From assembly GCF_001422365.1 (NCBI RefSeq), contig NZ_LMMT01000037.1, forward strand, positions 144,775 to 208,774: a stretch of 64,000 nt of DNA, given 5' to 3'. A program made the position numbers and the translations under genes. Source of the stretch: Pseudorhodoferax sp. Leaf265 (GTDB lineage Bacteria > Pseudomonadota > Gammaproteobacteria > Burkholderiales > Burkholderiaceae_C). Shown here piece after piece: positions 56,888 to 64,000 of this stretch (positions are counted from its first letter, which is position 1; each line of letters begins with the position of its first letter). The notes beneath the pieces are model-generated. The model was not told the DNA's origin. It saw only the letters and a list, made by a program, of their open reading frames with translations, and made no database searches.

Positions 56888-57763
56888 ATGCTGACCATCC
56901 TCTTCGACGGCATCGCCTACGGCATGCTGCTGTTCATCCTGGCAGTGGGCCTGGCCGTGACCATGGGGTTGATGAACTTCATCAACCTCGCGCACGGCGC
57001 GTTCGCCATGGTCGGGGGCTACACGACGGTGCTGCTGATGCAGCGCGCGGGCTGGCCCTTCCTGGCCTGCCTGCCGCTGGCCTTCCTGGTGCCGGCGCTG
57101 CTGGGCGCCGTGCTCGAGCGCACGCTGTACCGCCCGCTCTACCGCCGCCCGCACCTGGACCAGGTGCTGTTCTCCATCGGCCTGGTGTTCATGGCCGTGG
57201 CGGGGGTGGACTACTTCATGGGCTCGACCCAGCAGTTCATCCACCTGCCCGAGTGGCTCAAGGGCCGCACCGAGATCGGCTCGGGCGCGTTCGCGCTGGG
57301 CATGGGGCACTACCGGCTGTTCATCATCGCCATCTGCGCGGTGCTGACGCTGGCACTGCAGTACGTGCTGTCGTCCACGCGCTTCGGCAGCCGGCTGCGC
57401 GCCAGCGTGGACGACCAGCGCGTGGCCGCCGGCATGGGCATCAACGTGAACCAGGTGTTCCTGCTCACCTTCGCGGTCGGCTCGGGCCTCGCAGGGCTGG
57501 GCGGTGCGCTCGGCGCCGAGGTGCTGGGCCTGGACCCGCAGTTTCCTCTCAAGTTCATGGTTTATTTCCTGATCGTCGTGGCCGTGGGCGGCACCGCCTC
57601 CATCACCGGCCCGCTGCTGGCGGCGCTGCTGCTGGGCGTGGCCGACGTGGCCGGCAAGTACTACATCCCGAAGATGGGCGCCTTCATCGTCTACAGCCTG
57701 ATGATCGCGATCCTGATCTGGCGGCCGCAGGGGCTGTTCGTGCGCAAGGGGGCTTCGAAATGA
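56888..57763 (+). CDS. Branched-chain-type ABC transporter permease (LivH-like)
   Basis: A 291-residue inner-membrane protein: LFDGIAYGMLLFILAVGLAVTMGLMNFINLAHGAFAM is the LivH opening, and RASVDDQRVAAGMGINVNQVF is the cytoplasmic loop. It overlaps the LivM-type gene by 4 nt. Confidence 0.88.
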   Translation: MLTILFDGIAYGMLLFILAVGLAVTMGLMNFINLAHGAFAMVGGYTTVLLMQRAGWPFLACLPLAFLVPALLGAVLERTLYRPLYRRPHLDQVLFSIGLVFMAVAGVDYFMGSTQQFIHLPEWLKGRTEIGSGAFALGMGHYRLFIIAICAVLTLALQYVLSSTRFGSRLRASVDDQRVAAGMGINVNQVFLLTFAVGSGLAGLGGALGAEVLGLDPQFPLKFMVYFLIVVAVGGTASITGPLLAALLLGVADVAGKYYIPKMGAFIVYSLMIAILIWRPQGLFVRKGASK

Positions 57764-58731
57764 ACCACGACACGCGTGCCTCCATCCTCAACCTGAGCCG
57801 CATGCGGCCCTGGGAGCCTGTGCTGTGGCTGCTGGCCTTCGCCGCGCCGCTGCTGCTGCCCGGCCATGCGCTGATCGTCAACGAGATCGCCATCGTGGCG
57901 CTGTTCGCGATCTCGCTGGACCTGGTGCTGGGTTACACCGGCATCGTCTCACTGGGCCATGCGGCCTTCTTCGGCATGGGCGCCTACGCGGCTGCGCTGT
58001 TCTCCAAGCACGCGATGCCCGACCCGCTGCTGGGCATGGCCGTGAGCGTGGCCTGCGCCACGCTGCTGGGCGCGGTCGCCTCGCTGACGGTGATGCGCGG
58101 CACCGACCTGACGCGGCTGATGGTCACGCTCGGCGCGGGCCTGATCATGATGGAGCTGGCCAACCGCATGGACTGGCTGACCGGCGGTGCCGACGGCTTG
58201 CAGGGCGTGGTCATGGGCCCGGTGCTCGGCCTGTTCGAGTTCGATCTGTACGGCCGCACGGCCGCCTGGTACTCGTTGTCGGTGCTGCTGGTCGGCTTCC
58301 TGCTGGCACGCCGGCTGGTGTACTCGCCGCTGGGCGCCAGCTTCAAGGCGATCCGCGACAACCGGCTGCGTGCCGGCGCCATCGGCATCCCGGTGAACCG
58401 GCGCATTGCCGTGGCCTACACCATCGCCGCGGCGCTGGCCGGTGCCGCCGGTGCGCTGCTGGCGCAGACCACGGCCTTCGCCTCGCTGGAGGTGTTCGAC
58501 TTCCACCGCTCGGCCGACGTGATGCTGATCCTGATCGTGGGCGGCACCGGCTGGCTGTACGGCGGCGTGGCCGGGGCGATCGTGTTCAAGCTGCTGCACG
58601 ACCTGCTGTCGTCGATCACGCCGCAGTACTGGACGTTCTGGCTCGGCCTGTTCCTGGTGGTGCTGGTGCTGGTCGGCCGCGACCGGCTGCTCAAGCCCTG
58701 GACCTGGTTCGGCAAGGGCAGGGAGGCATGA
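57760..58731 (+). CDS. Branched-chain-type ABC transporter permease (LivM-like)
   Basis: A 323-residue inner-membrane protein. ALFAISLDLVLGYTGIVSLGHAAFFGMGAYAAAL and ASFKAIRDNRLRAGAIGIPV are LivM landmarks. Partner of the LivH-type subunit; its stop overlaps the start of the LivG-type gene. Confidence 0.88.
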   Translation: MNHDTRASILNLSRMRPWEPVLWLLAFAAPLLLPGHALIVNEIAIVALFAISLDLVLGYTGIVSLGHAAFFGMGAYAAALFSKHAMPDPLLGMAVSVACATLLGAVASLTVMRGTDLTRLMVTLGAGLIMMELANRMDWLTGGADGLQGVVMGPVLGLFEFDLYGRTAAWYSLSVLLVGFLLARRLVYSPLGASFKAIRDNRLRAGAIGIPVNRRIAVAYTIAAALAGAAGALLAQTTAFASLEVFDFHRSADVMLILIVGGTGWLYGGVAGAIVFKLLHDLLSSITPQYWTFWLGLFLVVLVLVGRDRLLKPWTWFGKGREA

Positions 58732-59579
58732 TGGGCAGCGACATCGTTCTGTCCGCCGAACACCTGGTCAAGCGCTTCGGCGGCATCATCGCCACGCAGG
58801 ACGTCACGCTGCACCTGGCGCGCGGCGCGCGCCATGCGCTGATCGGCCCCAACGGCGCCGGCAAGACCACCCTGATCAACCTGCTGACCGGCGTGCTGGA
58901 GCCGTCGGAGGGCCGCATCGTGCTGCAGGGCGAGGACATCACCCAGCTGCCGCCGCATGCGCGCGTGCAGCGCGGCATGGTGCGCACCTTCCAGATCAAC
59001 CAGCTGTTCCAGGGCATGACGCCGCTGGAGACGCTGGCCATGGTCGTGTCGCAGCAGCGCGGCATCGGTGCGCGCTGGTGGCAGCGGCTGGGCCGCGAGG
59101 ACGGCGTGGCCGAGCGCTGCCAGGAGTTGCTGGAGCGCTTCCACCTGGCCGACGTGATGAACCAGCCTACCTCCCATCTGGCGTACGGCAAGCGCCGCCT
59201 GCTGGAGATTGCCATCGCGCTGGCCTGCGAGCCGCGTGTGCTGCTGCTGGACGAGCCCGTGGCCGGCGTGCCGCCCGGCGAGCGCGAGGAGCTGCTGCAG
59301 ACCGTGGCCGCGCTGCCGGCCGACGTCTCGGTGCTGCTGATCGAGCACGACATGGACCTGGTGTTCGAGTTCGCAAAGCGCATCACGGTGCTGGTGAACG
59401 GCGCGCTGCTGACCGAGGGCACGCCGGACGAGATTGCCAACGACCCGCAGGTCAAGGCGGTGTACCTGGGCCATGGAGAGGAGCCGAGCGGCGACGGGCC
59501 GCCCCGAGCCGCGAGCGCCCCCTCGGGGGGCAGCGTCGCGGCGTCAGCCGCAAGCGTGGGGGGAGAAATCAATGGCTGA
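58728..59579 (+). CDS. Branched-chain-type ABC transporter ATP-binding protein (LivG-like) with a C-terminal extension
   Basis: A 283-residue ATPase: Walker A GPNGAGKTT, VRTFQINQLF, signature region SHLAYGKRRLLEIAIAL, Walker B VLLLDEPVAGV, IEHDM. The normal LivG end is at about residue 252 (VYLGHGEE). About 31 further residues, rich in Ser, Gly and Ala, are encoded by palindromic GC repeat-like DNA at about 59485-59567. This tail is absent from the LivG-type protein at 35203 and is probably not functional. Two ATGs in a row (58728, 58731) could start it. It overlaps the LivF-type gene by 8 nt. Confidence 0.85.
   Translation: MMGSDIVLSAEHLVKRFGGIIATQDVTLHLARGARHALIGPNGAGKTTLINLLTGVLEPSEGRIVLQGEDITQLPPHARVQRGMVRTFQINQLFQGMTPLETLAMVVSQQRGIGARWWQRLGREDGVAERCQELLERFHLADVMNQPTSHLAYGKRRLLEIAIALACEPRVLLLDEPVAGVPPGEREELLQTVAALPADVSVLLIEHDMDLVFEFAKRITVLVNGALLTEGTPDEIANDPQVKAVYLGHGEEPSGDGPPRAASAPSGGSVAASAASVGGEING
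59485..59567. repeat. Palindromic repeat-like DNA read as the LivG C-terminus
   Basis: A GC-rich stretch with the hairpin GCCCCC/GGGGGC (59517-59531) and repeated GCGGC/GCCGC words, ending in GGGGGGAGAAATCA, which supplies the ribosome-binding site of the following LivF-type gene. It looks like an interspersed repeat that entered the 3' end of the gene in frame. Whether it recurs in the genome cannot be tested from this window. Confidence 0.45.
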
Positions 59580-60297
59580 ACTGTTGCAGGTGGAGGGTCT
59601 GTCCGCGGGCTACGGCGAGGCCGTGGTGCTGAACGGCGTGAGCCTGGCGCTGCCCGAGGGCCAGACGCTGGCGCTGCTGGGCCGCAACGGCACTGGCAAG
59701 ACCACCTTCATGAACACGATCGCCGGTGCCACGCGCCGGCACGCCGGCAGCATCACCTTGGCCGGCACGGCGCTGCACAAGCTGGCCGCGCACGAGCGCG
59801 CCGGGGCCGGCATCGGCTGGGTGCCGCAGGAGCGCAACATCTTCAAGTCGCTGACGGTGCACGAGAACCTGACGGCCGTGGCGCGGCCCGCGCGGGCCGG
59901 GCAGACGGGCGCGCAGTGGACGCCCGAGCGCGTGTACCAGATGTTCCCGCGGCTGGCCGAACGCAAGGGCAACCTGGGCACCCAGCTGTCCGGCGGCGAG
60001 CAGCAGATGCTGGCCGTGGGCCGCGCGCTGGTGCTGAACCCACGCCTGCTGCTGCTGGACGAGCCGCTGGAAGGGCTGGCGCCCATCATCTGCGAGGAGC
60101 TGCTGCGCGCGATCCGCCGCATCACGCGCGAGGAGGGACTGTCGGCCATCATCGTCGAACAGCATCCCCAGGCCATCCTGGCCATCTCCGACCTGGCGGC
60201 CGTGCTGGACCGAGGCACCGTGGTGCACCGGGGCACGGCGGCCGAGCTGCGCGCCCAGCCGGCGCTGCTCGACCAACTGCTCGGCGTGGTCCGCTGA
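59572..60297 (+). CDS. Branched-chain-type ABC transporter ATP-binding protein (LivF-like)
   Basis: A 241-residue ATPase: Walker A GRNGTGKTT, VPQERNIFKSLTVHENL, signature LSGGEQQMLAVGRAL, Walker B LLLLDEPLEGLAP, VEQHP. GGGGAGAAATCA precedes the ATG, so the ribosome-binding site lies inside the repeat-like 3' end of the preceding gene. Last gene of the transporter operon. Confidence 0.88.
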   Translation: MAELLQVEGLSAGYGEAVVLNGVSLALPEGQTLALLGRNGTGKTTFMNTIAGATRRHAGSITLAGTALHKLAAHERAGAGIGWVPQERNIFKSLTVHENLTAVARPARAGQTGAQWTPERVYQMFPRLAERKGNLGTQLSGGEQQMLAVGRALVLNPRLLLLDEPLEGLAPIICEELLRAIRRITREEGLSAIIVEQHPQAILAISDLAAVLDRGTVVHRGTAAELRAQPALLDQLLGVVR

Positions 60298-60334
60298 GCA
60301 TCGCGCCCCAGGGCGCTCACCAAACCACAACATC

Positions 60335-60357
60335 GGAGACCTGCGGTGCCGGTCTCC
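60335..60357. promoter_or_regulatory. Perfect 7-bp inverted repeat between the transporter operon and the esterase gene
   Basis: GGAGACC and GGTCTCC flank a 9-nt loop, 38 nt after the LivF-type stop and 69 nt before the esterase start. No T tract follows. It could be a weak terminator, an mRNA hairpin or an operator. Confidence 0.4.
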
Positions 60358-60425
60358 AGAAATGCGATGCCATGCCTGTGCATCGTGCCCCGCTGCGCCT
60401 GCAGCAATTTGATCCGGAGACACAC

Positions 60426-62213
60426 ATGCAACCTCGATTCCCTGTCCGGCTGCGTCCGGCACTGCCGCTGACGGCACTGGCCTGCGCCGCGGCCCTGGTG
60501 GCCTGCGGCGGCAGCGGCGACGACGATCCTGGCGCCACCGTGGCCAACGCGGCCGCGGCCTGCAGCGCGCTGGCAGGCCGCACGGTCGCCGCGGCACAGA
60601 TCGGCGAGCCGACCTCGGGCGCCGTCGTGAAGACGGCGACCTACAAGACCGCGGTCGCCGACGCCCCCAACGGCAACGGCACGGCCATCGTGCAGGGTCT
60701 GCCCGACTACTGCGAGCTGCAGGTCGAGATCAAGCCGGTCGACCCGGGCGCGCCGCTGGTCAATTCGCAGGTCAACCTGCCGCGCGTCTGGAACGGCAAG
60801 AAGCTGCAGTTCGGGGGATCCGGCTACAACGGTTCGCTGTCCGCCGGGGTCAACGGCCTGGGCCCTGCACGCGTGGCCGGGCCCGACGTGGCGCTGCCGC
60901 TGACGCAGGGCTACATGACGGCCGGCACGGACTCCGGCCACCAGAACGATGCGCCGCTGGGTGCCTTCGCGCTGAACGCCGAGGCGCTGGCCAACTTCGG
61001 CTACGCCGCGTACAAGAAGACGCACGACGTCGCGCTGCGTCTGGGCGACGCCTTCTATGGCAAGGGCCCGGCGCGCAGCTACTACATGGGTGGCTCGGAG
61101 GGCGGGCGCGAGGCCATGATGATGGCCCAGCGCTACCCGGCCGACTACGACGGCATCATCTCGGTCGACCCGGTCATGAACTGGACCGGGCTGCAGACCT
61201 TCGGCAACCATGTCGGCGGCACGCTGCAGGTGGCGCCGGACGCCTGGCTGGGCCAGAACAACAAGTGGCAACTGGTGCACGACACGGTGCGCGCAGCCTG
61301 CGACGCGCTGGACGGCCTGGCCGACAACGTGGTCAGCAACTACCGCGCCTGCAAGCCGGTGGCGCTGCCGGCACTGCAGGCCAAGCGCTGCGCCTCGGGC
61401 GCCGACGAAGGCGCTGCCTGTTTCTCGGACGCCCAGCTCACCGTGGTGCGGGCGGCTTACGATGGCTTCGCCTTCGGCTTCCCGCGGGCCAACGGCCTGA
61501 TGTCGTACGCAGGCTTCGGCTTCGGCGGCGAGGGGCTGCCCGGCAACTGGGACCGCTGGATGGCCGGCACGGCGCACCCGAGCACGGGCCCCATCGGCAA
61601 CGGCGCCACCGGCACCAACCCGATCTCCATCAGCCGGCTGTACGAGTACGGCAACGTGGCGGTGCGCTACTTCTTCGCCCAGGACAAGGACTTCAATCCG
61701 CTGGGCTTCGACCCGTCCGCCTACAGCGCGCGCATCCTCGCGGTGTCCAACATCATGGATGCGACCAACCCGGACCTCAGCGCCTTCCATGCGCGCGGCG
61801 GCAAGCTGATCCTGCGCGAGGACCTGTCGGACACCGCCCAGAGTGGCTTCACCGGCCTGAACTACTGGGACGCCGTGGTCGAGAAGATGGGCCGCGAGCG
61901 CGTGGAACAGTTCTTCGTCGCCTACGCGGCGACCGGCCTGCCGCACACCTCCGGCGGCATCGCGGCCGGCGTGGCCAACGCGCCGGCCCATGGCATTCCC
62001 GGCCGCGTGGACCTGCTGTCGGAGCTGGACGCCTGGGTCGAGAAGGGCACCAAGCCGGCCGACCAACTGACGCTGGCGAACCGCGCTGCGTTGCCGCCGT
62101 ACGCCGTGTTGACGGCCAAGCCGATGTGCCGCTACCCGATGTTCCCGCGCTACACGGCAGGCGCTTCGGGTGATCCGAAACTGGTGGCGTCCTACGCCTG
62201 CGTGGCGAGCTGA
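60426..62213 (+). CDS. Tannase/feruloyl-esterase-family lipoprotein
   Basis: A 595-residue protein. The signal peptide ends LVACGG with lipid-acceptor Cys27. The alpha/beta-hydrolase nucleophile elbow is GGSEGG (Ser224) in YYMGGSEGGREAMMMAQRYP; DATNPDLSAFHARGGKLIL is the usual segment before the catalytic Asp, and the His may be in GLPHTSGG. The Cys residues that flank Ser and His in classical fungal members (CS-D-HC) are absent. Family enzymes hydrolyse esters of gallate, ferulate or related phenolics. GGAGA precedes the ATG. Its product would suit VanAB and the nearby transporter. Confidence 0.82.
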   Translation: MQPRFPVRLRPALPLTALACAAALVACGGSGDDDPGATVANAAAACSALAGRTVAAAQIGEPTSGAVVKTATYKTAVADAPNGNGTAIVQGLPDYCELQVEIKPVDPGAPLVNSQVNLPRVWNGKKLQFGGSGYNGSLSAGVNGLGPARVAGPDVALPLTQGYMTAGTDSGHQNDAPLGAFALNAEALANFGYAAYKKTHDVALRLGDAFYGKGPARSYYMGGSEGGREAMMMAQRYPADYDGIISVDPVMNWTGLQTFGNHVGGTLQVAPDAWLGQNNKWQLVHDTVRAACDALDGLADNVVSNYRACKPVALPALQAKRCASGADEGAACFSDAQLTVVRAAYDGFAFGFPRANGLMSYAGFGFGGEGLPGNWDRWMAGTAHPSTGPIGNGATGTNPISISRLYEYGNVAVRYFFAQDKDFNPLGFDPSAYSARILAVSNIMDATNPDLSAFHARGGKLILREDLSDTAQSGFTGLNYWDAVVEKMGRERVEQFFVAYAATGLPHTSGGIAAGVANAPAHGIPGRVDLLSELDAWVEKGTKPADQLTLANRAALPPYAVLTAKPMCRYPMFPRYTAGASGDPKLVASYACVAS

Positions 62214-62309
62214 CGCGCGGGTCCTGCGGCCGCGCTGCGGCGCGGCCGTGGTACACATCGGTCACGCGGCCCCGGCCGCGTGACCCTGAGCCGCGACAAG
62301 GAGTTGTGC

Positions 62310-63281
62310 ATGTGGACCCGACGTGAATGCCTGGCGGCTGGCGCCATGGCCCTGTTGCCCTGGGAGGTGAATGCCCAGGCTTTCCCGAGCAAGCCGTTGA
62401 AGCTCGTTGTGCCCAATGCCGCCGGCGGTGCGGCCGATCTCACGGCGCGCACCGTGGGCCAGAAGCTGGCCGACGCGCTGGGCCAGCCCGTGGTCATCGA
62501 CAACCGGCCCAGCGCGGGCGGCATCGTGGCCGGCGAGGCGGTCGCGCGCGCGCCGGCCGACGGCCACACATTGCTGCTGGTGTCCAGCGGCACGGCCGTC
62601 AGCGCGGCGCTGTTCAAGTCGCTGCCGTTCGACACGCAGAAGGACTTCGCGCCCGTGTCCATGCTGGCGACCTTCGACCTCGGCATCGTGGTCGCGCAGG
62701 ACAGCCGCTTCAGGACGTTGGCCGAACTGGTGGCCTACGCCAAGGCCAACCCGGGCAAGCTCAACATCGGCACGCCGCAGATCGGCACCACGCAGAACCT
62801 GGCGGCCGAGCTGTTCAAGAGCACGGCTGGCATCGATGCGCAGATCGTGCCCTTCAACGGCACGCCGCCCGTGATCACGGCCGTGCGCGGCGGCCAGCTC
62901 GACGCCATGCTGGACATCCTGGGGCCGCTGATGTCGCAGATCAACGGCAAGACGCTGCGGCCGCTGGCCGTGCTGGGCGCCAGGCGCACGTCGCTGCTGC
63001 CGGACACGCCGGCCGCGCGCGAGACCGGCGGCGACCTGGCGAACTTCGACGTCGCGTCCTGGAACGGCCTGGCGGTGCCGGCCGCCACGCCCAAGGCCGT
63101 GGTGGCGCGGCTCAGCAAGGAGACCAACGCCGCGCTGGCGCTTCCCGACGTGAAGCAAAAGCTGCTGGCCCTGAGCCTGATCGCCCAGGGCAGCACGCCC
63201 GAGCAACTGGCTGGTCAGCTGGACCGCGAGATCAAGCGCTGGAGCGAAGTCATCGCGCGCGCCAACATTCCCAAGCAATGA
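62310..63281 (+). CDS. Bug-family (TctC) tripartite tricarboxylate receptor
   Basis: A 323-residue periplasmic receptor with a signal peptide (TRRECLAAGAMALLPWEVNAQ). FPSKPLKLVVPNAAGGAADLTARTV, VVIDNRPSAGGIVAGEAVA and VPFNGTPPVITAVRGGQLDAM are Bug landmarks. The ATG at 62310 has AAGGAG 6 nt upstream; an in-frame GTG at 62280 is less likely. Third Bug gene in the window, again without TctAB. It overlaps the acetyltransferase gene by 4 nt. Confidence 0.88.
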   Translation: MWTRRECLAAGAMALLPWEVNAQAFPSKPLKLVVPNAAGGAADLTARTVGQKLADALGQPVVIDNRPSAGGIVAGEAVARAPADGHTLLLVSSGTAVSAALFKSLPFDTQKDFAPVSMLATFDLGIVVAQDSRFRTLAELVAYAKANPGKLNIGTPQIGTTQNLAAELFKSTAGIDAQIVPFNGTPPVITAVRGGQLDAMLDILGPLMSQINGKTLRPLAVLGARRTSLLPDTPAARETGGDLANFDVASWNGLAVPAATPKAVVARLSKETNAALALPDVKQKLLALSLIAQGSTPEQLAGQLDREIKRWSEVIARANIPKQ

Positions 63282-63766
63282 GCATCACCATCCGCGATTC
63301 CAGCCGCGACGACACCGCGCTGATCCTGCACTTCATCCGCGAACTGGCGATCTACGAGAAGGCCGAGGACCAGGTGGAGGCCACGCCCGAGACCCTGGCC
63401 GCGAGCCTGTTCGGTCCCGACAGCCCCTCGCGCGCACTCATCTGCGAGCAGGACGGCCAGGCCATCGGCTTCGCCGTGTACTTCTTCAACTACTCGACCT
63501 GGCAGGCCAGGAAGGGCCTGTACCTGGAAGACCTGTTCGTGCTGCCTTCGGCGCGCGGGCAGGGCGCCGGCAAGCGGCTGCTGCAGCACCTGGCCGGCAT
63601 CGCCGTGGCCGAAGGCTGCGGCCGCTTCGAGTGGAGCGTGCTGGACTGGAACCAGCCGGCCATCGACTTCTACCAATCCATCGGCGCCCGACCGCAGAGC
63701 GAATGGGTGCGCTACCGCCTGCACGGGCAGGCGCTGCGCGACTTCGCGGCCAGCGCCTCCCCGTGA
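63278..63766 (+). CDS. GNAT-family N-acetyltransferase (SSAT/thialysine-acetyltransferase-like)
   Basis: A 162-residue acetyltransferase. GLYLEDLFVLPSARGQGAGKRLL contains the acetyl-CoA motif (R-G-Q-G-A-G), and FEWSVLDWNQPAIDFYQSIGA is the C-terminal motif characteristic of the spermidine/spermine and thialysine acetyltransferase group. It would acetylate an amine such as a polyamine or lysine analogue. It overlaps both neighbours by 4 nt, so it is translated with them, though no functional link to the Bug receptor is evident. Confidence 0.85.
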   Translation: MSITIRDSSRDDTALILHFIRELAIYEKAEDQVEATPETLAASLFGPDSPSRALICEQDGQAIGFAVYFFNYSTWQARKGLYLEDLFVLPSARGQGAGKRLLQHLAGIAVAEGCGRFEWSVLDWNQPAIDFYQSIGARPQSEWVRYRLHGQALRDFAASASP

Positions 63767-64000
63767 GCGCCGCACGCGGCCGCGAACAGCTCCCCGACAC
63801 ACTGCGCGCCGTCGCCATGCTGTCCGTGCTGGTGGTCAACGCCATCGGCTACGGCGTGGCGCCCTGGGGGCCAATGCTCGGTACGCGCCAGCCTGCCGAC
63901 AGCGCCTGGGCCGCCATGGTCCAGGGCCTGGTGGGCGCGCTGCTGCAGGGCAAGGGCGTGGCGATGCTGAGCTTCGTGTTCGGCATGTCGTTGTGGCTGG
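63763..64000 (+). CDS. DUF418-like membrane protein, N-terminal part
   Basis: A partial gene, 79 codons before the right edge. The GTG at 63763 overlaps the acetyltransferase stop (GTGA). The translation begins VSAARGREQLPDTLRAVAMLSVLVVNA and later shows GKGVAMLSFVFGMSLWL, which resembles DUF418/acyltransferase-3-like multi-pass membrane proteins (R-x2-LRG-A-LG, ...LFSxLFG pattern). No function can be given. Confidence 0.6.
   Translation, partial: MSAARGREQLPDTLRAVAMLSVLVVNAIGYGVAPWGPMLGTRQPADSAWAAMVQGLVGALLQGKGVAMLSFVFGMSLWL

Noticed and set aside
53438..57310. A 1290-codon minus-strand open frame
   Set aside because: It crosses vanA, the divergent promoter, the GntR gene and the transporter genes in wrong frames; the true products are obvious in other frames.

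Overview
The window is GC-rich, densely packed DNA that looks like the chromosome of a betaproteobacterium, most likely in Burkholderiales/Comamonadaceae. The evidence is the three tricarboxylate-binding 'Bug' (TctC-type) receptors without membrane partners, a Gram-negative porin, a PEP-CTERM surface protein, ChvE/GguAB and GbpR-like genes, Rieske oxygenases and many ABC transporters with their own regulators. I see no phage, IS element, plasmid function, CRISPR array, rRNA or tRNA. The assignment rests on gene content only.

Layout. 1-3.7 kb: start of an amino-acid ABC binding protein, a PhoX phosphatase with a convincing Pho box, and a PEP-CTERM protein. 3.7-11.8 kb: a sugar-acid locus, with a GntR regulator, a DenD-like dehydrogenase and an IlvD/Edd dehydratase on the minus strand, divergent from a CUT1-type ABC transporter. 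11.9-19.1 kb: single genes (MASE2-GGDEF cyclase, lipocalin, TRAP binding protein with a divergent IclR regulator, a 37-residue membrane protein, cardiolipin synthase, MetE-like methyltransferase). 19.3-34.5 kb: a non-phosphorylative L-arabinose/galactose-type pathway: aldose epimerase, lactonase, sugar dehydrogenase, LysR regulator, two interleaved sugar ABC transporters, L-arabonate dehydratase and 2-keto-3-deoxy-L-arabonate dehydratase. Together they would turn the sugar into 2-oxoglutarate semialdehyde; the final dehydrogenase is not in the window.

34.5-42.4 kb: a three-component aromatic ring dioxygenase (anthranilate 1,2-dioxygenase AndA-like; oxygenase subunits and ferredoxin, no reductase), followed in the same direction by a complete branched-chain-type ABC transporter and controlled by a divergent AraC/XylS regulator. 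42.4-54.6 kb: an uncharacterised catabolic-looking locus: Crp/Fnr regulator facing a porin, an NDP-forming acyl-CoA synthetase, two Bug receptors, a tandem pair of DUF1254/DUF1214 proteins and a metallo-beta-lactamase-fold protein with a degenerate metal motif, ending against a VanAB-type demethylase. 54.7-64 kb: a VanR-like GntR regulator, a second branched-chain-type ABC transporter, a tannase/feruloyl-esterase lipoprotein, a third Bug receptor, an acetyltransferase and the start of a DUF418-like membrane protein.

Regulatory and repeat DNA is unusually readable: perfect or near-perfect palindromes lie in four regulator-linked intergenic regions, GC hairpins follow two binding-protein genes inside transporter operons, a large doublet of inverted hairpins interrupts a sugar-transporter operon, and palindromic repeat-like sequence separates the DUF1254 genes and appears to extend the C-terminus of a LivG-type ATPase. 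Functions were assigned by reading motifs and recalled family resemblance; no database search was run.
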